Source of the DNA: Camarhynchus parvulus
Taxonomy: Eukaryota; Chordata; Aves; Passeriformes; Thraupidae
Length of the DNA: 64,000 nucleotides
Direction: 5' to 3'
NCBI RefSeq assembly: GCF_901933205.1
Contig: NC_044601.1
Location: 29,178,352 to 29,242,351 of the forward strand
Below are positions 23,354 through 36,324 of the stretch, piece after piece (positions within the stretch are counted from its first letter, which is position 1; the number at the start of each line of letters is the position of its first letter). The notes beneath the pieces are model-generated. The model saw nothing but the letters and a program-made list of their open reading frames with translations, was not told the DNA's origin and did not search any database. Both the position numbers and the translations under genes were made by a program.

Positions 23354-23875
23354 TGTTTTGGATCTGGCTGAGATGTAATTAATTTTCCCCATAGTGGCCG
23401 TCACAGAGCTCTGTACTAGTACTTAGGACAAAGTTAGGAATTAGGAAGGTGTTGGTAACACACTGGTGCTTTGCCTGCTGCTGAGCAGCAGTACAGCACC
23501 ACCCCTAAAGGCCAGTGGGCTTGGGTGACCCAAACTGACCAAAGGCATGTTCCATATCATATGATATCTACTCAAACAAACAAAGCTAAGAGGAAGGATG
23601 GCTAGGGGCATTTAGTATTAGGTTTGTCTTCTGGAGCCACCACAATGTGTACTGAAGTCTTACCTTTGAGAAAGTGACTGGACATCACCTATTAATGGTA
23701 CAGAGAGAATAAATCTTCTATTTTCCCTTGCTTCCACATGCAGACTATGGTTGTGCTTCACTAAATTATGTTTCTACTGACCCATAAGATTTTCTGGGGT
23801 TTTTTTTTGCCCCATACCTTGCTGAGGACAGGAGTGATAAAGTGGCTTGTGTCCAGCCTAGGTCAGCCTACCACA
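23354..23875 (+). mobile_element. Solo LTR of an avian endogenous retrovirus
   Basis: About 520 bases that begin TG (TGTTTTGGATCTGGCTGAGA) and end CA (CAGCCTACCACA). Internal blocks typical of a common bird LTR family are GTAATTAATTTTCCCCATAG, CAAACTGACCAAAGGCATG (23531-23549), an AT palindrome at 23554-23567, AATAAATC as polyadenylation signal (23709-23716), and ACCCATAAGATTTTC. There is no adjoining gag, pol or env and no primer-binding site after 23875, so it is a solo LTR. Short flanks TACAG and TATAG may be a decayed target duplication. It is the same family as the copy at 38.5 kb. Confidence 0.8.
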
Positions 23876-23997
23876 TATAGAAATTATTGCAATCCACTGA
23901 GAAGGGGATCCCAGATATGGCCAAAAGAATGTTTCTTATCCCTTTCTTCCAGTAAAACAACTGGAGAAAGCATAACCATTCCCCACCCCTATATTAC

Positions 23998-24069
23998 AGG
24001 GAATAGACTTGGTGGGGCAATGAGGACAAGGAAAGCTAACATAAATGCAGCTGTAAGTCTGTATAAAGG
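23998..24069 (-). other. Weak candidate exon, hydrophobic, minus strand
   Basis: On the minus strand, the very strong acceptor TGTTTTCTTTTCTTTTATAG is followed by an open frame in phase 0. It encodes PLYRLTAAFMLAFLVLIAPP and a few more residues, one likely membrane segment, before a stop at 23989-23991. The only in-frame donor (GTAATA) is poor. It lies downstream of the 25.1-25.3 kb candidate, whose end phase would match. Confidence 0.13.
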
Positions 24070-25112
24070 CTATAAAAGAAAAGAAAACACAGGAGAGCCA
24101 GAGACCTATGTGGTCCTTGTTATCTGGGAAGTTTGCTCATACTCTTGAAATGTGCCAAAAATTGGTCCCTGTTTTGTAGGTCTTGAAGAAAAGAGAGAAT
24201 GCAAATAAGTGGCTGGAGTGTGCCACTGGTCTATCTGTGCCTGCTTCCCTACACCCACCAGGACCAATGCACTCTTCAGGCAAACTTAGCCAAAGCCTTC
24301 CCCACAAGAACCATATTCCTCTTGGAGCTTGTGACAACTCTCTCATAAACCTCTCCTGAGGTGCTGCAAATAACTGCCTGTATTCCCAACTCTGGAAATG
24401 CTCTTCATACAGTTAAGACTGATCTTAAGACTGCTGCTGGTTTTACCCTCACATCCCTTCTTTTCACACACAGAAAGGCACACCCTGCCAGCTGCTTAAT
24501 GACAAGATCAGAGAAATTTTTCCCAGTTTTTACCAATACAAGAGCCTGCCCATAACAATGAGTGACGGTTGTTTTCTGGGACCGTGAGAAGTTTCCAGTA
24601 TGAACATTATCCTGATTTAAAAATGAAGCTAATCACTTTAAAAAAAAATCAAGTGAAACATAACTGAAAAGTTCCAGGCAAGGAAAATAGGGATTCGTGG
24701 TGTTTACAAGGGTTTCACGAATAAGCAGGTGAGATTACCTATTCTCCTGCACCCACTGCCTTTGCTTAGAGGGTCAGGCATTATCACAGCATGAAATTCC
24801 ACCTAAAGCCCCACTGTCAAAAAGCACATATAGTTCTTAAACGCTCAGATTTCTCTGTTTGAAATGTGTTTTCCCCTAAACTTTCATGATGTTGTTTCCC
24901 AAAGGAGAGAAAAACCAGTATGTTTTGTCCGCAGTAGCATAAATACACAGCCAAGTGTTACTGGCTTGGGATTGTATTGCAAAGGCTATAAACAGTGTCT
25001 TTCTATTCAAATTGAAGTCAGCAGATTGGCACCCCATTGAATTCCCAAAATCTCATGTCCTGCAAGAGCAAGTCAGAGTGAAGTTGCTGAGTAACAAACC
25101 TGCCCTACTCAC

Positions 25113-25298
25113 CCACTTCATGGCCTTAATGGAGTAGGTGAAGAAAAGCAGACTGACAAGCGTGGACACAAAAATACACACCAGGGAAGCAATGCCATAA
25201 ACCAAAGTGGCAGCAAAAAAGCATCACAAATAGGGAAACCAGAAGGGCTGCCATCCTGATTTCTTTCAATGGCTCTGAAAGCTGTGCTTTGTAAACCC
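25113..25298 (-). other. Candidate exon of an unknown membrane protein, with one extra T
   Basis: On the minus strand an acceptor (GGATTTGGTTTCATAG) and a good donor (GTGAGTAG after AAGTGG) bound 186 bases. The first half reads VYKAQLSEPLKEIRMAALLV in one frame. After a six-T run (minus-strand complement of 25215-25220) the protein-like reading continues one frame away as ATLVYGIASLVCIFVSTLVS and ends TYSIKAMKW at the donor. Removing one T gives 185 bases, starting in phase 1 and ending exactly in phase 0, with two closely spaced membrane segments. The frame agreement at both splice sites supports a real exon carrying a base-call error or a decayed one. The family is not recognised. Confidence 0.27.
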
Positions 25299-28200
25299 CT
25301 ATGAAACCAAATCCTGCAGTCCCCACTCAGCTTTTGTGGAAGCAAGCTTCCCATTGACGTCAAAGAACACATTACCTCATAAAGGACTGCAGGGCTACTT
25401 GCAGAGACATCCCTCATTATTCACTGTGACTGCACATTTTGTGTAGAAGCAATGCAGCTTCATTCTCCCCTCATTCTCTCCTATGGAAATTAAGAGCAGT
25501 CTCCTGTGATGCAAGAGCATCTGCAAAATCAGTCCAGAGGTTGGACTGCTGCACACTGCTATGCTACGTTATACAGACACTTGCAAAAACACACTGCTTG
25601 TCCTGGGATGTAGGGAGAACACATTTGATTTACAGTTACTGTGAAAATTGTTCTTCTATATGCAATAAGGATTCCCGCAGATTTAGTAAACTGTCCTAAA
25701 CTGCACAGCAGGCTCTGCTCACATTTCCAGTCCAGTCAGCATGGGATGACTTGAGTGGCTCCAGGTTTCAGATTTCTGTCCTTTTCCCTCTGCCAGTTGA
25801 TGATGCAGGCTCAATGTGTTGCGTACATGATCTACAGCTGCCAAACTTCACAGCAAACATTAAGAAAGAAGCACCCATAGGGTGTCTGCAGGAGGTATGC
25901 CTTCCATACAATATCCTTCTGCTGGTGTGAGAACAGCTGCCAAAGAAGGGAGGCAGAAAGGAAGGGTGGAAATAACCTTGGATCACATGAGAACATGATG
26001 CTCAGTGCAAAAGAATAACGGCATGCCAGATTCAGTGAATTATTTGTCAGCAGAGTCAACTTGTCAACTATAGGAAGCCACATGGGAAAGATATTTCATG
26101 TACCAGATCAAGCGCTTGATCAAATAAATACTGACTATATGAAAACGGTATGCAGTTAGACATGCCAGCTGGGCTAACACAATATTCAAGAATAAACTGG
26201 AACGCATGGCAAGTGTGAAGATGGGGCTAGGTATAAGCAAAACCAGCTATAAACAACACCAGACAAGTTTTTCTATAGTGTTTGGTAAGATGTTTATACA
26301 TTATTCTGTCTCTTAGCAAATAAATGGATTTTAAATAGTAAATAAGTTATTACTGCATAAAAGGAAGAATATCCAAATCTAGCTTGAAATTGCCCTCATT
26401 TGAGATAAGAAACACATTCTACATCATCATTGGTTAATATATTCAACATTCTTGTCACAGACCATTCAGTCATTACTAAAACAAATAAGTGAGGATTGAT
26501 TGGATCTTCCATTTAAATTTACCATTTATAACTTGCTCCTACTGTCGACTTTCTCTGTCTGGCTAGAATCCATACACATAGAGCTGAAATCAACCAGTGG
26601 ATCCAGAGCTGTCAGGTGTTATACTTGATTTGGGAATTCAGGCCAGTTTTCCTTCTGGACCATTATTTAATGGTATACAAACAGCATCCTGATGGGCCAT
26701 TGGGTCCCGTGCTGAAACTCAAGATCCTAGCTCACCATCATGCCTCTACATGGATAGGTGTTTCTGGGGAAAGTACACCCCAGGTGGGTTGTCTGTTCTG
26801 CAGACTACTTCCTTTCTGCACTTAATATTGTTTGACTCATCAGCTCTATATCATGTGAACATGCAAATCCATACTGAGTGACAAGGTGTAGCTATTGCAT
26901 TCAGAGAATTGGACCAAGGTACACATCAGCACATTTCTGTTAATTATTATCCAGTCATAAAAATAAATGCAAATCTGACTTCTCCTTCCCCATTTTAAAA
27001 GACCCTTCTGTAACTTCAGCAACTGTATCTTCTCCTGGAAAAGCAGAGACTGAATCTGGAGTTCTGCTGGAATCAGTGTGAGGAAAGCATCCCTTCACAC
27101 AACAGCATATTTCAAGCCCTTTCCTTCAAACTCTCTAATCTGAAAGGGGGCTGCACTGGCTATTTTACAACTACCCCTGGTTGCTAGCTACATTCTTGAT
27201 TATGTTGCTGATCTCATACATCTCATGCCCACTGACAGCCTTTCCTTCTGCTTCAAGAGAACTAAAACTTGTCAAGTTACAAGTTTCACTGGTGTATTTC
27301 AATCACTTTCCTTGCTGATCCTCAAAATTCATTATCTTTGAAAAGCCTTTGCCAATGAATAAAAATAATTGGTCTAACTCTTTTATCTTTGCAGCAGCCT
27401 TTTTTAAGTAAGAGTAAACACAGTTGTCTTGTCTTTTCTCTGACTGAGCCATCTGACTGTCAAGTCCTTGTCTTATTTCACAAACTCCTCTGATTTTCAC
27501 AGCACCCTTCTGTGCTCCTCTCTGCAGTGAACAGGGATCTGAGAACTGTACTGAGGGCTGTCCTGCAGCAGGTTTGCTTATTTCACTCTTTGCTTTCCCT
27601 TCAGTGCACCCTGATTTTCCTTTTACTTTCTGCCCAGTAATATCATGGTTTTGACACTATTTCTCTTCTGGAGGTGCACGCACTGGCACAGATCCTTACT
27701 ACTGCTCACATTTCCCATCTTCTGGTTCTGATCTGAAGGATACTGCTATTTGCTGTTCTCTCCTTCAATACCCCATGTGGTTTTCCACAGAGAGCAAGGA
27801 ATCATCAAATGTAGGGCAGAACAGGAAGTGGAGGTAGACTTCCACATTTTTCTAATAGTCACCAAACACTATCTGCAGCTGAGAGTTCAGGATAGCCATC
27901 AAATTGCTCTTCCACTACTGTTCTGCTGCACCACGTCCAGACCCACTACTCTCTCTGACCAACACCAGCCTCTGAGTTTCCTGAGCTTTATGAAAAGCAG
28001 AATAAGCAACAGCTTATTCTGAATATAACTGAGTGGACGAGCACAGAGTCCAGGTACCTTATCTTCCCACATATAGAAATTCAGTCTTCTAGCACCTTTT
28101 GTTCACTATTAAATACTAAATTAGGTGTCTGTCACTCTCAGTGGCAACATTTCTGACCTAAACTGCCTGTTTTCCATTACTTATCTCCCCTCTTCATCCT

Positions 28201-30657
28201 TAACTCCCCTTAGAGTTTTTTTCCTCTTTTTGTTATATCCCTTATTTCAGGGTTATACTTCTTATTTCAGTTCCTAATCCAATGTGTATGCCTCTCTGAT
28301 GACAAAATCTGGGACTGGAAAGGTACATCACTCAAGCAGATGCCTTTCCGTGGCCACTGCCCAGCATTGTAGCTGTGAGCTGATGTGCTGGATGCTCCCC
28401 AGACTGTGACACAAGTGATGTGGTCCAGGCAAAAATATCCTGGCAGTATTCCTGAATATTTGTAGTGGCCTCCAAAGGGGCAGAATACTCCCTGCAAGTT
28501 AAGCACATTCATCAGTCAGAGGGTGTAACAGTGACATGGGTATGATGGCATCCATTTGAATGACTAAAATAAAAAAATTACAAATGTGATCTTCACAGGG
28601 TCACTGTGAAGTATATCCTTTTACTAAAAGGGAAATAAAACTGAAAATGGTTTTGCCTGTTCTAATCCATAGAGTTCTTTGCCCATCCCAACTTTTGAGG
28701 AGAGGCAGTTCTGGAGATGAGATGTCACATCATCAGTATTGCAGCATGAAGTCTCCTGCAACACAGAAAGAGCAAGTGTTCGATTTTTGACATTTGTGTG
28801 ACTGTAAGATTTCATCTTACAGAAATAGTGACACATCTGTAGAGCCTGTCAATGCTAAATGCTTACAAATGGGCAGAGTATGAGACAAACAACAGAGAAA
28901 AGATGCTATCTCTTTTATAAACTCCATCTCCATTGCTGGAGTTCACTGGAGAGGAACAAGCACATAGAACATGAGCTATTTAATAAACCACCACAGAGAT
29001 CTCCCACCAGGGAACAGAGCAAGGAAAGATACACACACAAAACAGATATTAGCCCTGTTTTTTGCTCACGGCAAATATCTGATGCTGTGATAATGGACAC
29101 ACTAACAGGACAGAAACGGATATCCTGCTGTGGAAAACAGCACAAGTCCCAAGAGCTGCACCCAAGCAAAATCATCAGCAACCAAAAAGCCTCCCTATAA
29201 CCTTTTTGAGAGATTAAAAAGAAAAATACATACATAAGCAGCCTCTATTTGCCCTGTGGACCTCACAGGCTTCCCGCCAGGATACTACGTGTGTTCTTCA
29301 CCCACATACAGACATTGGACTTCTAGTTGTCTCTGAACTGCTCCCCTGCATTAGTGGAATGGCAACAAGGCACCCACTGATGGGAGAGTACCCAAGCTCC
29401 TTGATAGTTCTGCTGACTCAGTTGTTGTGCCACCTTCATCAGCGCTGCAGACCACTGGTAGTTGCTGGTTTTGTGCACTGCTAATGCCATGGCTTTTTTC
29501 TCTTGTCCCCCTTCCCCTTTCCCCAAAGTTACTCGGATGGACCCACACCACTTCTGCATGCTTTGCAGCACTGATCCAAGTGGAATGGAAGTATTTGCCA
29601 GGTGCAGAATACCAACAGGGGAAGCTCTTGGCTTCCCCACAGCCTTGATGGAACTAGGAGCACAGAGACTTCATTCCAGCAGCTCTGTCTGCTGTGATCC
29701 ACAAGTACTTCACTATTAGGAAACCCAGACTTGGATGTACTGACACCAGAGGTCTGCTCAGCCCACCTGGAGACATGGCAGCAGTGATCACTGCAAGCTC
29801 CCTCCTCTTCTAGTTGCTGAAGCTCTGGGGACTTTCCAACACCATAAAGGCACATATCCCATAAATTCTGCAACAGATTCCACGCATGAAGCCTCAGATT
29901 ATCTCCCCTGCTGAATGTAACCCTCTCTAAATCATTTAGCTGGTCCCTTGAGCATCTTTCACCTAGTATCATTCATGAACACAGTCTGGTTCAGGTTCTC
30001 CTCATATGAATGGGCTCTGTTGAATCCTTTTACCTTTTGCCTATGGATGCAGCATGAAAGCACATTCATACTCCACGCACCAACACCAAATTCCACCAAA
30101 GCAAATTAAAACAATAAATATGGTATGATGAAAATGCTAATTTCAATATTTCAATTAGAGTTCATTATGCTAATCTTGTGCATGATGTTAATCTTGAGTC
30201 TTTCTTTTTGCAACATTTTTGCTCTCCACTACTTGAAGTGCACAATGTCCCTAACACAGCCACAGGAGAAATTACTTGACTTTTGCAGACTGCATTTCTA
30301 ATGAGAAAATTGTTTGGGTTTATTGCATCTTGACGTATATGAATATTCACTGCAGGTTAAAACTCTTGAAAAGGAGTCTTATTTTCAAAGTGTCCTGGGA
30401 CACAGCAGGGAGCAACAAACAAATTAATTCATAAAAAAATTTCACATTGGGAAAATATTTTTTACATCAATTCCACCATAACAAAATACTAATACTAATA
30501 CTAATAATAAAAAATTTAAAAACATAAATCCAAACCATGCAGGCATTCCCATTTTCATTCCAAGGAAGATAAGGTACAGAAAAAATACAAGCATAGGCAA
30601 AACTCCTTCCCAACATAGAAGGATGGTTCCTGTAATTGGAATTTTGGAAGAGGAAAG

Positions 30658-30809
30658 AGAAGGGAAGAAGAAGGAGAAAGGGAAGGGTAAGGGTAGGGGA
30701 AAGGGAAAGGGGAAAGGGAAAGGGAAAGGGAAAGGGAAAGGGAAAGGGAAAGGGAAAGGGAAAGGGAAAGGGAAAGGGAAAGGGAAAGGGAAAGGGAAAG
30801 GGAAAGGGA
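30658..30809 (+). repeat. AAAGGG microsatellite (purine-rich hexamer array)
   Basis: A perfect run of the hexamer GGGAAA covers 30711-30809, about 16.5 copies. It is preceded by an imperfect G/A-rich lead from 30658. All G/A lies on the plus strand. The array gives repeated GGG blocks spaced by AAA, which fits a four-stranded G-quadruplex pattern, and mirror symmetry suited to triplex DNA. The lysine-glycine and serine-leucine open frames across it are artefacts of the repeat. Confidence 0.97.
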
Positions 30810-33800
30810 ATGTTTCATGTATCCAGCAGACCTATTGAAATAAGTATGTCCAGAAGCCTGGCAGATGGATTCAGGAAGACTGAATCAGGTTTAGAAGTTT
30901 TCACTGAAAAAGACGCAGAGGTGGCTCTGAGCAATGGATCAAATAGATCAGGAACCAAAGCACAGTGAAATGGACCATGGAATGAAGCGGAGAATGAAGA
31001 AGAAAAGGCAAAGATACGTATAGTTTCAGCTCTGTACAGGGGAAAAGACTGAATACACTCCCATCATTAAGGTTTTAACAGCTGAAACTTATAAGGATCC
31101 ATCCTAGTATATTTCAATGTACTCTAAATCTGAACTTTAGTTCATGCATTATATATTTTTAGTATTTTCTGTAACTTTTAGTAAGTGGGAATTACACCAT
31201 GCACAACTCAGTGGCTTGGCCCCTGAGATCTGGATGCACAAGCAGTATGGTTGTGTTCACAGAGCATTCTGCACGACTGCAGTCCCTAAAAGCTTCGCAG
31301 GGATTTTGAAACTCTCTCACTGGAAATAGCAAAATGCTGGATTTGGCAAACGGAGTGTGCATGAAGTTTAGCAAGCCTAAAAATGTATGGCAATGCACTT
31401 GAACAAAAATAGCTCAAACTTTTACATAAGCTGATGTTCTGCAAGTGAACTTTTATGTGCCATCAAGGGAAAGCCCTCTGAGTCACCACACGTAAGTCAA
31501 CACTGTCAGATGCCCTGAAGCAGGTGAAGCAGCTACAGTGTGCACATGTGCTGCAAAGCATGCCATCAAAATGATCTTAGGCAACTGTGTATTTTCTTCT
31601 TTGTATAGCAACAGGAGTCTGGGGCCAGTGCTTAGAGAGAGTTGTCCATACAGCTTTTCCCTTCATAGACCAAATGGAACTTTTCAAGGAGAACCTGGAG
31701 CAGCCAATATGGGCTGTTTGTCCCAGCCTAGCTTTTCAGCTCTTCACATGGAGAGGCAACACATTGAAAATTGCAATAAACTGCAGGCTCAGTCATCACT
31801 GTGCTCCAAATTTTGTTGCTTTCAGGTTGTCTTAAAAAACATGGCTGGGAGTGGGGAGGGAATGGATTGCATTTTTCCCATCTTTTCTGAAAGCCCATAT
31901 AAGATGGGGAAAGGGGTGAGGCTGTGAAAATGCCTTGTGGGATCCCTGTTCTGGCATCTAACAATTGCTCAGGTGTAGACTTTTAGCTGCCCTCCAGTGC
32001 CCTGTCCCCCAAGGTTGAGCTGTATAGCAGATGAAGTGAATGGGTAGGATGGATTAATGTTTCTAAAATTCACATTTAAGTGTTGCACCAGAGGCAAAAT
32101 CTTGTGCCCTCCCTCCCTCACTGCTTCCAGAGGGAGGTGCTATGATAAGTACCTTTTGAAGGTTCCTAGGTGATGGACCATTCCAGAGGCCTGAGGAGAC
32201 CCATGGTCAGGAGAATTTGTCTTTCATTTACATCAGGCCCATAGCAGAGCAGAGACTTTTGCTGAAATGTCAAATAGAACCAAAAAGTACAGCAGAGTGT
32301 CAGCCTCTCAGAAAAGCAGGCTAAAGAGGCACCTCAGCAGGAACAGCTCTACCTGAATGACCTATAGCAGGTACTAGCGAGTCTGTTATTGGACAACTTT
32401 AGTAACATAATTTCTAAATGTTGCCAAACCACATGTTCCCCAGGAAAGTATCCAGAGGGACTGAAAGTTTTACCTCAAACCAGTGACCACTAATCTAGCC
32501 AGTAGATGTGACAACAGATGCGCCAATAGATGTGAGGTTACTTGTTTCTTCAGTATGGTATTTTTGCAACTTACAATACAAATCCCAGTGCCTCTTTGAG
32601 CCATTTCTCCAGAAGGACATTTCAACAGACTAGTATTAACTCATCTTCTGGCAGTCAGCCTACCTTTCAGGCTCCAAACCATGCCAAGGACAAGGTCAGC
32701 ATGGAAACTGACCCTCCTTCCCACCATTGCGTGGACCCTTTCAGGCCAGGCAAAGGCTGGCCAAACGCTGTGATAGAATTACTCCCCAAATTTTCCATGA
32801 GCTGTTTATCAACAGCTCTAAACTAAATACCTTTAAAATCTATGAAAACAAAACAATCTCCTCACACACCTGCCCTCACACACATATCCACACCCACACA
32901 GAGGCTAATCCTGTTTGTAGTTCAGTGTCTTTGATTAAAAGTTGCAGGAGGTAACACTGCTACTAACATTGCCAAATGACAGGATTTTCTGGCTTTCTGT
33001 GTTGGCACTGCACTTGCAGACATCAAGATTTCACACAGGCCTAACTTTAGAAAGGATACAGCTTCAAGAAGAATAGGCCAGAACCAAGGTTGTTTGAAAA
33101 CCCCACACCACAAAATCAATATTTAACACATTGGATTTCCTAGTGAGTCTTCAGAGACAAGTGTCTGACATTTGAGTTGGCCTGGGTCAATATTAATTGC
33201 ACATATCATCTCATCTGCATTTACTGCCATGTTTCCACAATTGAATTATAAAAAACTAAATGAAATCTCTGAGTTTCATAGCTAAATCTGCATGCTGAGT
33301 TAATTAACACTGTAATGGAAACCACAAAAACCCCTCAGGCCTGTCTGACCCAAGGTCCATTAAAATAAGTGACAGCTTGATTATAACTTGAGGCAAATTA
33401 ATAGCCACGCAGCTTTAAAAAATGGGGTAGTGATGAACTGTTTCAGAGATGTCAAGAAATGGTTTTGCGTGGATGCCAACAGAGAGACCTCTTTCTGCCA
33501 CTGTCAGCATTTCTGGCATCTACTGTATGTGCCCTCCCTGTTTCCCACCAACAGGACACAGGGCAGACCTTGCAGCATGCACTAGCAGTCTCACTGCTTC
33601 CAGCTGCTCTTTAAGTGGCAAAATGCTAAAAAATGTGTCAACCAGCATCTAAGGCACCAAGAGCCATTGTCACATGATGGGCTGAGCTACAAAGGAAGAT
33701 GCCAATTTTACTTCATGGAGGGGGCAGGATGCTGGGCCCCAGAGAGTGCCATGAGATGCAGTATGCTCCTCACACGTAAACTGCATCTTGCTCTTATTGC

Positions 33801-36324
33801 CAGACTGCATTTGTCTTTCAATCAATCAACTGTTCTTTACAACTTCCTAATGCATGACATTTCAGAGCACTTTCCAGCAAGAGCAACAACAGCAGCAAAA
33901 TTAATACTAAATGGAAAAAATAGGGAGAAGCCAACTTCAGAAAGAATAAAAGCCAAAATTTTGGCTCAGTGGTTAAATCAGGAAGGTGAAGGCTTATTCA
34001 CCATGTGTAGCACTTGGGCCTTTGTTAAACGTAGCACATACTCATCTAACCAGCTTTGGCAAGGTAAGGAGCTATAAAATAGGCACTGGGATGCTGTCAT
34101 GACCAACTGCTCCCAGAAGCATCATGTGAAAAGCACCAGTGATGCACTCTGAGGATCCTGCACTCAGAGTCCTACAAGCTGCAAGTTAATTATGCAGACA
34201 ACTGAACAACAAATTATTAGATTCAAAGGCATAGTACTGAAAGGGAAAAGTGAACACCTGGAATATGAATAAGTTTGAATAACCTGAACCTGAAAATGTG
34301 GATTTCTTAGTCATAAGCCAGCTTCAAAATACGGCAGAATTGTTGCAAAGCTTAATATGGTTAATTGAAGTTAATTATACCTAATTATGTATGTAACACA
34401 TTGCAGAGAGTTATCTCAAAACAAGTATGTTTAATAACTACAAACAGCGCATATAATAGGGAACACCACGATGAAGTTTTAAAGAAAAAACATAATAGAT
34501 ATGCTCAAAAGCAAAAGCAGAGTGACAATTGTTGAAGAGCAGCAATGGCTCACACCATCCTTCTGACAGTACCTGTCAGGGGCTGCCCTGGACTCCCTTG
34601 TCTCCCCACACTGGCTTGCTGACAGAAACCCATCACCTTCCTCCTTCCAGCCCTACCCCATGGAGAGCACACGGGCCTGACCACCCAGCAGGCACAACCC
34701 CTCAGAGCAGAGAGGCACTCTGGCATCTGCAGCCCCCACAGGCTAACACAAAATGGGACAAAGAGTCCAAGAAACACTGTCCTGTCTCTGTCAGCAGGTT
34801 GCTCCTGCTGTAGGTTACCAAAGGAGACACAACTGATGGTCAGGTCCAAATGTCTCACAAAAACACTGCCTGCTGTCCTGCATCAGAAAAACCATGTATT
34901 TGAGCACAGCCCCCTGGACTAGGACTGCCAAGGAAGCAGGCTCAGAGTGGCTGGGACGAGCTTCAGAGAAGGGAAAAAGTAACAATCAAATCCATTACCA
35001 AAGGAATTGTTTTACAAAATGGTAATGGTTGGATACAGCACAGGCTTCTGGTTTAGCAAGACCCTTATCAGGTGAAAGGGGAATCAGACCACATCCTCAT
35101 TAAAGAGTAGGAGGTAGTTGAGCCCTAGCAGGATTTTCATCCCACCTTGCTGGGCCTTGAGAGCTTGCTCAAGACAAATTAGTTCTGCATGGCCCCAGGA
35201 AGATGGTAAGGCACAGAAGTTACTTCAGACCCCCTTACAGAGGCCTGTGGCAATGTAGTACCAACATCTCTTTTATTTAAATGTTCACTCGCTGTGACTC
35301 CTATAGGAAATGGGTTTCACGCACCTAAAACCATTCTTTCTCCTTCAAAGCAAAGTTGGACTACATGATGGATTCATATTAATCAGTTTTCCCTAGCTGT
35401 CAGCTCCTGGACTTCATCTGGGCTTTTCCTACCCAAGGAAAAAGAATTGCCTGTGCAGCACTTCAGCTTTGAAACCTGCAACTTTGTCAAAGGTTTTTTT
35501 GCCATCAGAGAAGATCACTGCCTATCAAATGATGGAAAGGATTGCTCACTTTCAACACAGGCCTATGATGAAGACAGTAGGATCAGATCTAGAGAAAGAA
35601 CTGTAATTCTCTGACATAGCAACTGAAGAAAAAATTACCTTGACAACTTAGTAAGGAATTTAAAGAGTCAATAGGCAGGAATGAAGGGATCTAGCAACAG
35701 AAAGTTCTAAGTGCAGTGGTAGGTTCTTTCATGCTTTTGAAAATGAATGCAAGAAACAAAAGTCTGAAATCATGGCAGTGATGGGAAGACCTTAAAAATT
35801 TGTAGACATTGAAAGCAGGTGAGAAGATTAGGCATGCCAAGCATCCTTTACAGCATTCCTGAGTATGAAAAAGAATCCCTGACAAATGCACCTCAAAGTC
35901 AAATAGGAATATGCAGCCACAACAGAGGAAAAGAAAGAAAAGGAGAAGATGGCTGAAGACATATAGGACAGCATAGATCTTCAGCTCTGGTCAATGAACA
36001 GAGCAGAAAACATGCAGCAAAGACAGACTTCCTCTAGAGGAATGAGGTACTCCCATTAGAGGTGGAGTACTGCTTGCACCCAGATAATGGAGAATTAAGA
36101 AGAAGGGAACTGTGATGGTAAACAAGAAATGAGCAGAAAGCCTAACATGAGAAAGAAGGGCAAAGAGAGGCTTTATGAGGGAACAAACAGCATAGAATAG
36201 ACAGAAAAATATAACAGAGAGAACTGGAAACCAACCTCCAAATGAGAGAGGGGCACATTTACATAACAAAGGACTCAGAGGTAAAAAAATCTGTCATCTG
36301 AGGGAAAAACATAAGGTTCTTTGA
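30810..36324. other. Intergenic DNA, nothing recognised
   Basis: No gene or clear interspersed repeat identified over about 5.5 kb. A CA-rich patch lies at 32863-32905. A 136-codon plus-strand frame (33667-34077) ends beside a donor-like CAAGGTAAGG (34061-34070) but has no domain. Frames at 34529-34858 on both strands are mutual shadows. Confidence 0.4.

Larger units (their letters stand above)
23876..30640. other. Intergenic or intronic DNA with candidate minus-strand exons
   Basis: No gene is assigned. Two exon-like stretches on the minus strand (23998-24069 and 25113-25298) are listed separately. Open frames at 28859-29972 on both strands reach 147 codons but lack motifs and overlap one another. 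A short ACTAAT repeat lies at 30487-30505. Confidence 0.4.

Noticed and set aside
28267..28512. Minus-strand exon-like frame after an AACTTGCAG acceptor
   Set aside because: Two frames are open for part of the stretch, neither has a usable donor in frame, and no protein family is recognised.
29323..29972. Overlapping 105- and 147-codon minus-strand frames, considered as retroviral relics
   Set aside because: No gag, protease, reverse-transcriptase or env motif could be found and there are no LTRs next to it.
30555..30838. Lysine-glycine and serine-leucine repeat proteins
   Set aside because: Direct translation of the AAAGGG microsatellite; not a gene.
33667..34077. 136-codon plus-strand frame ending near a CAAGGTAAGG donor
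   Set aside because: No acceptor or domain was found and the composition looks random.
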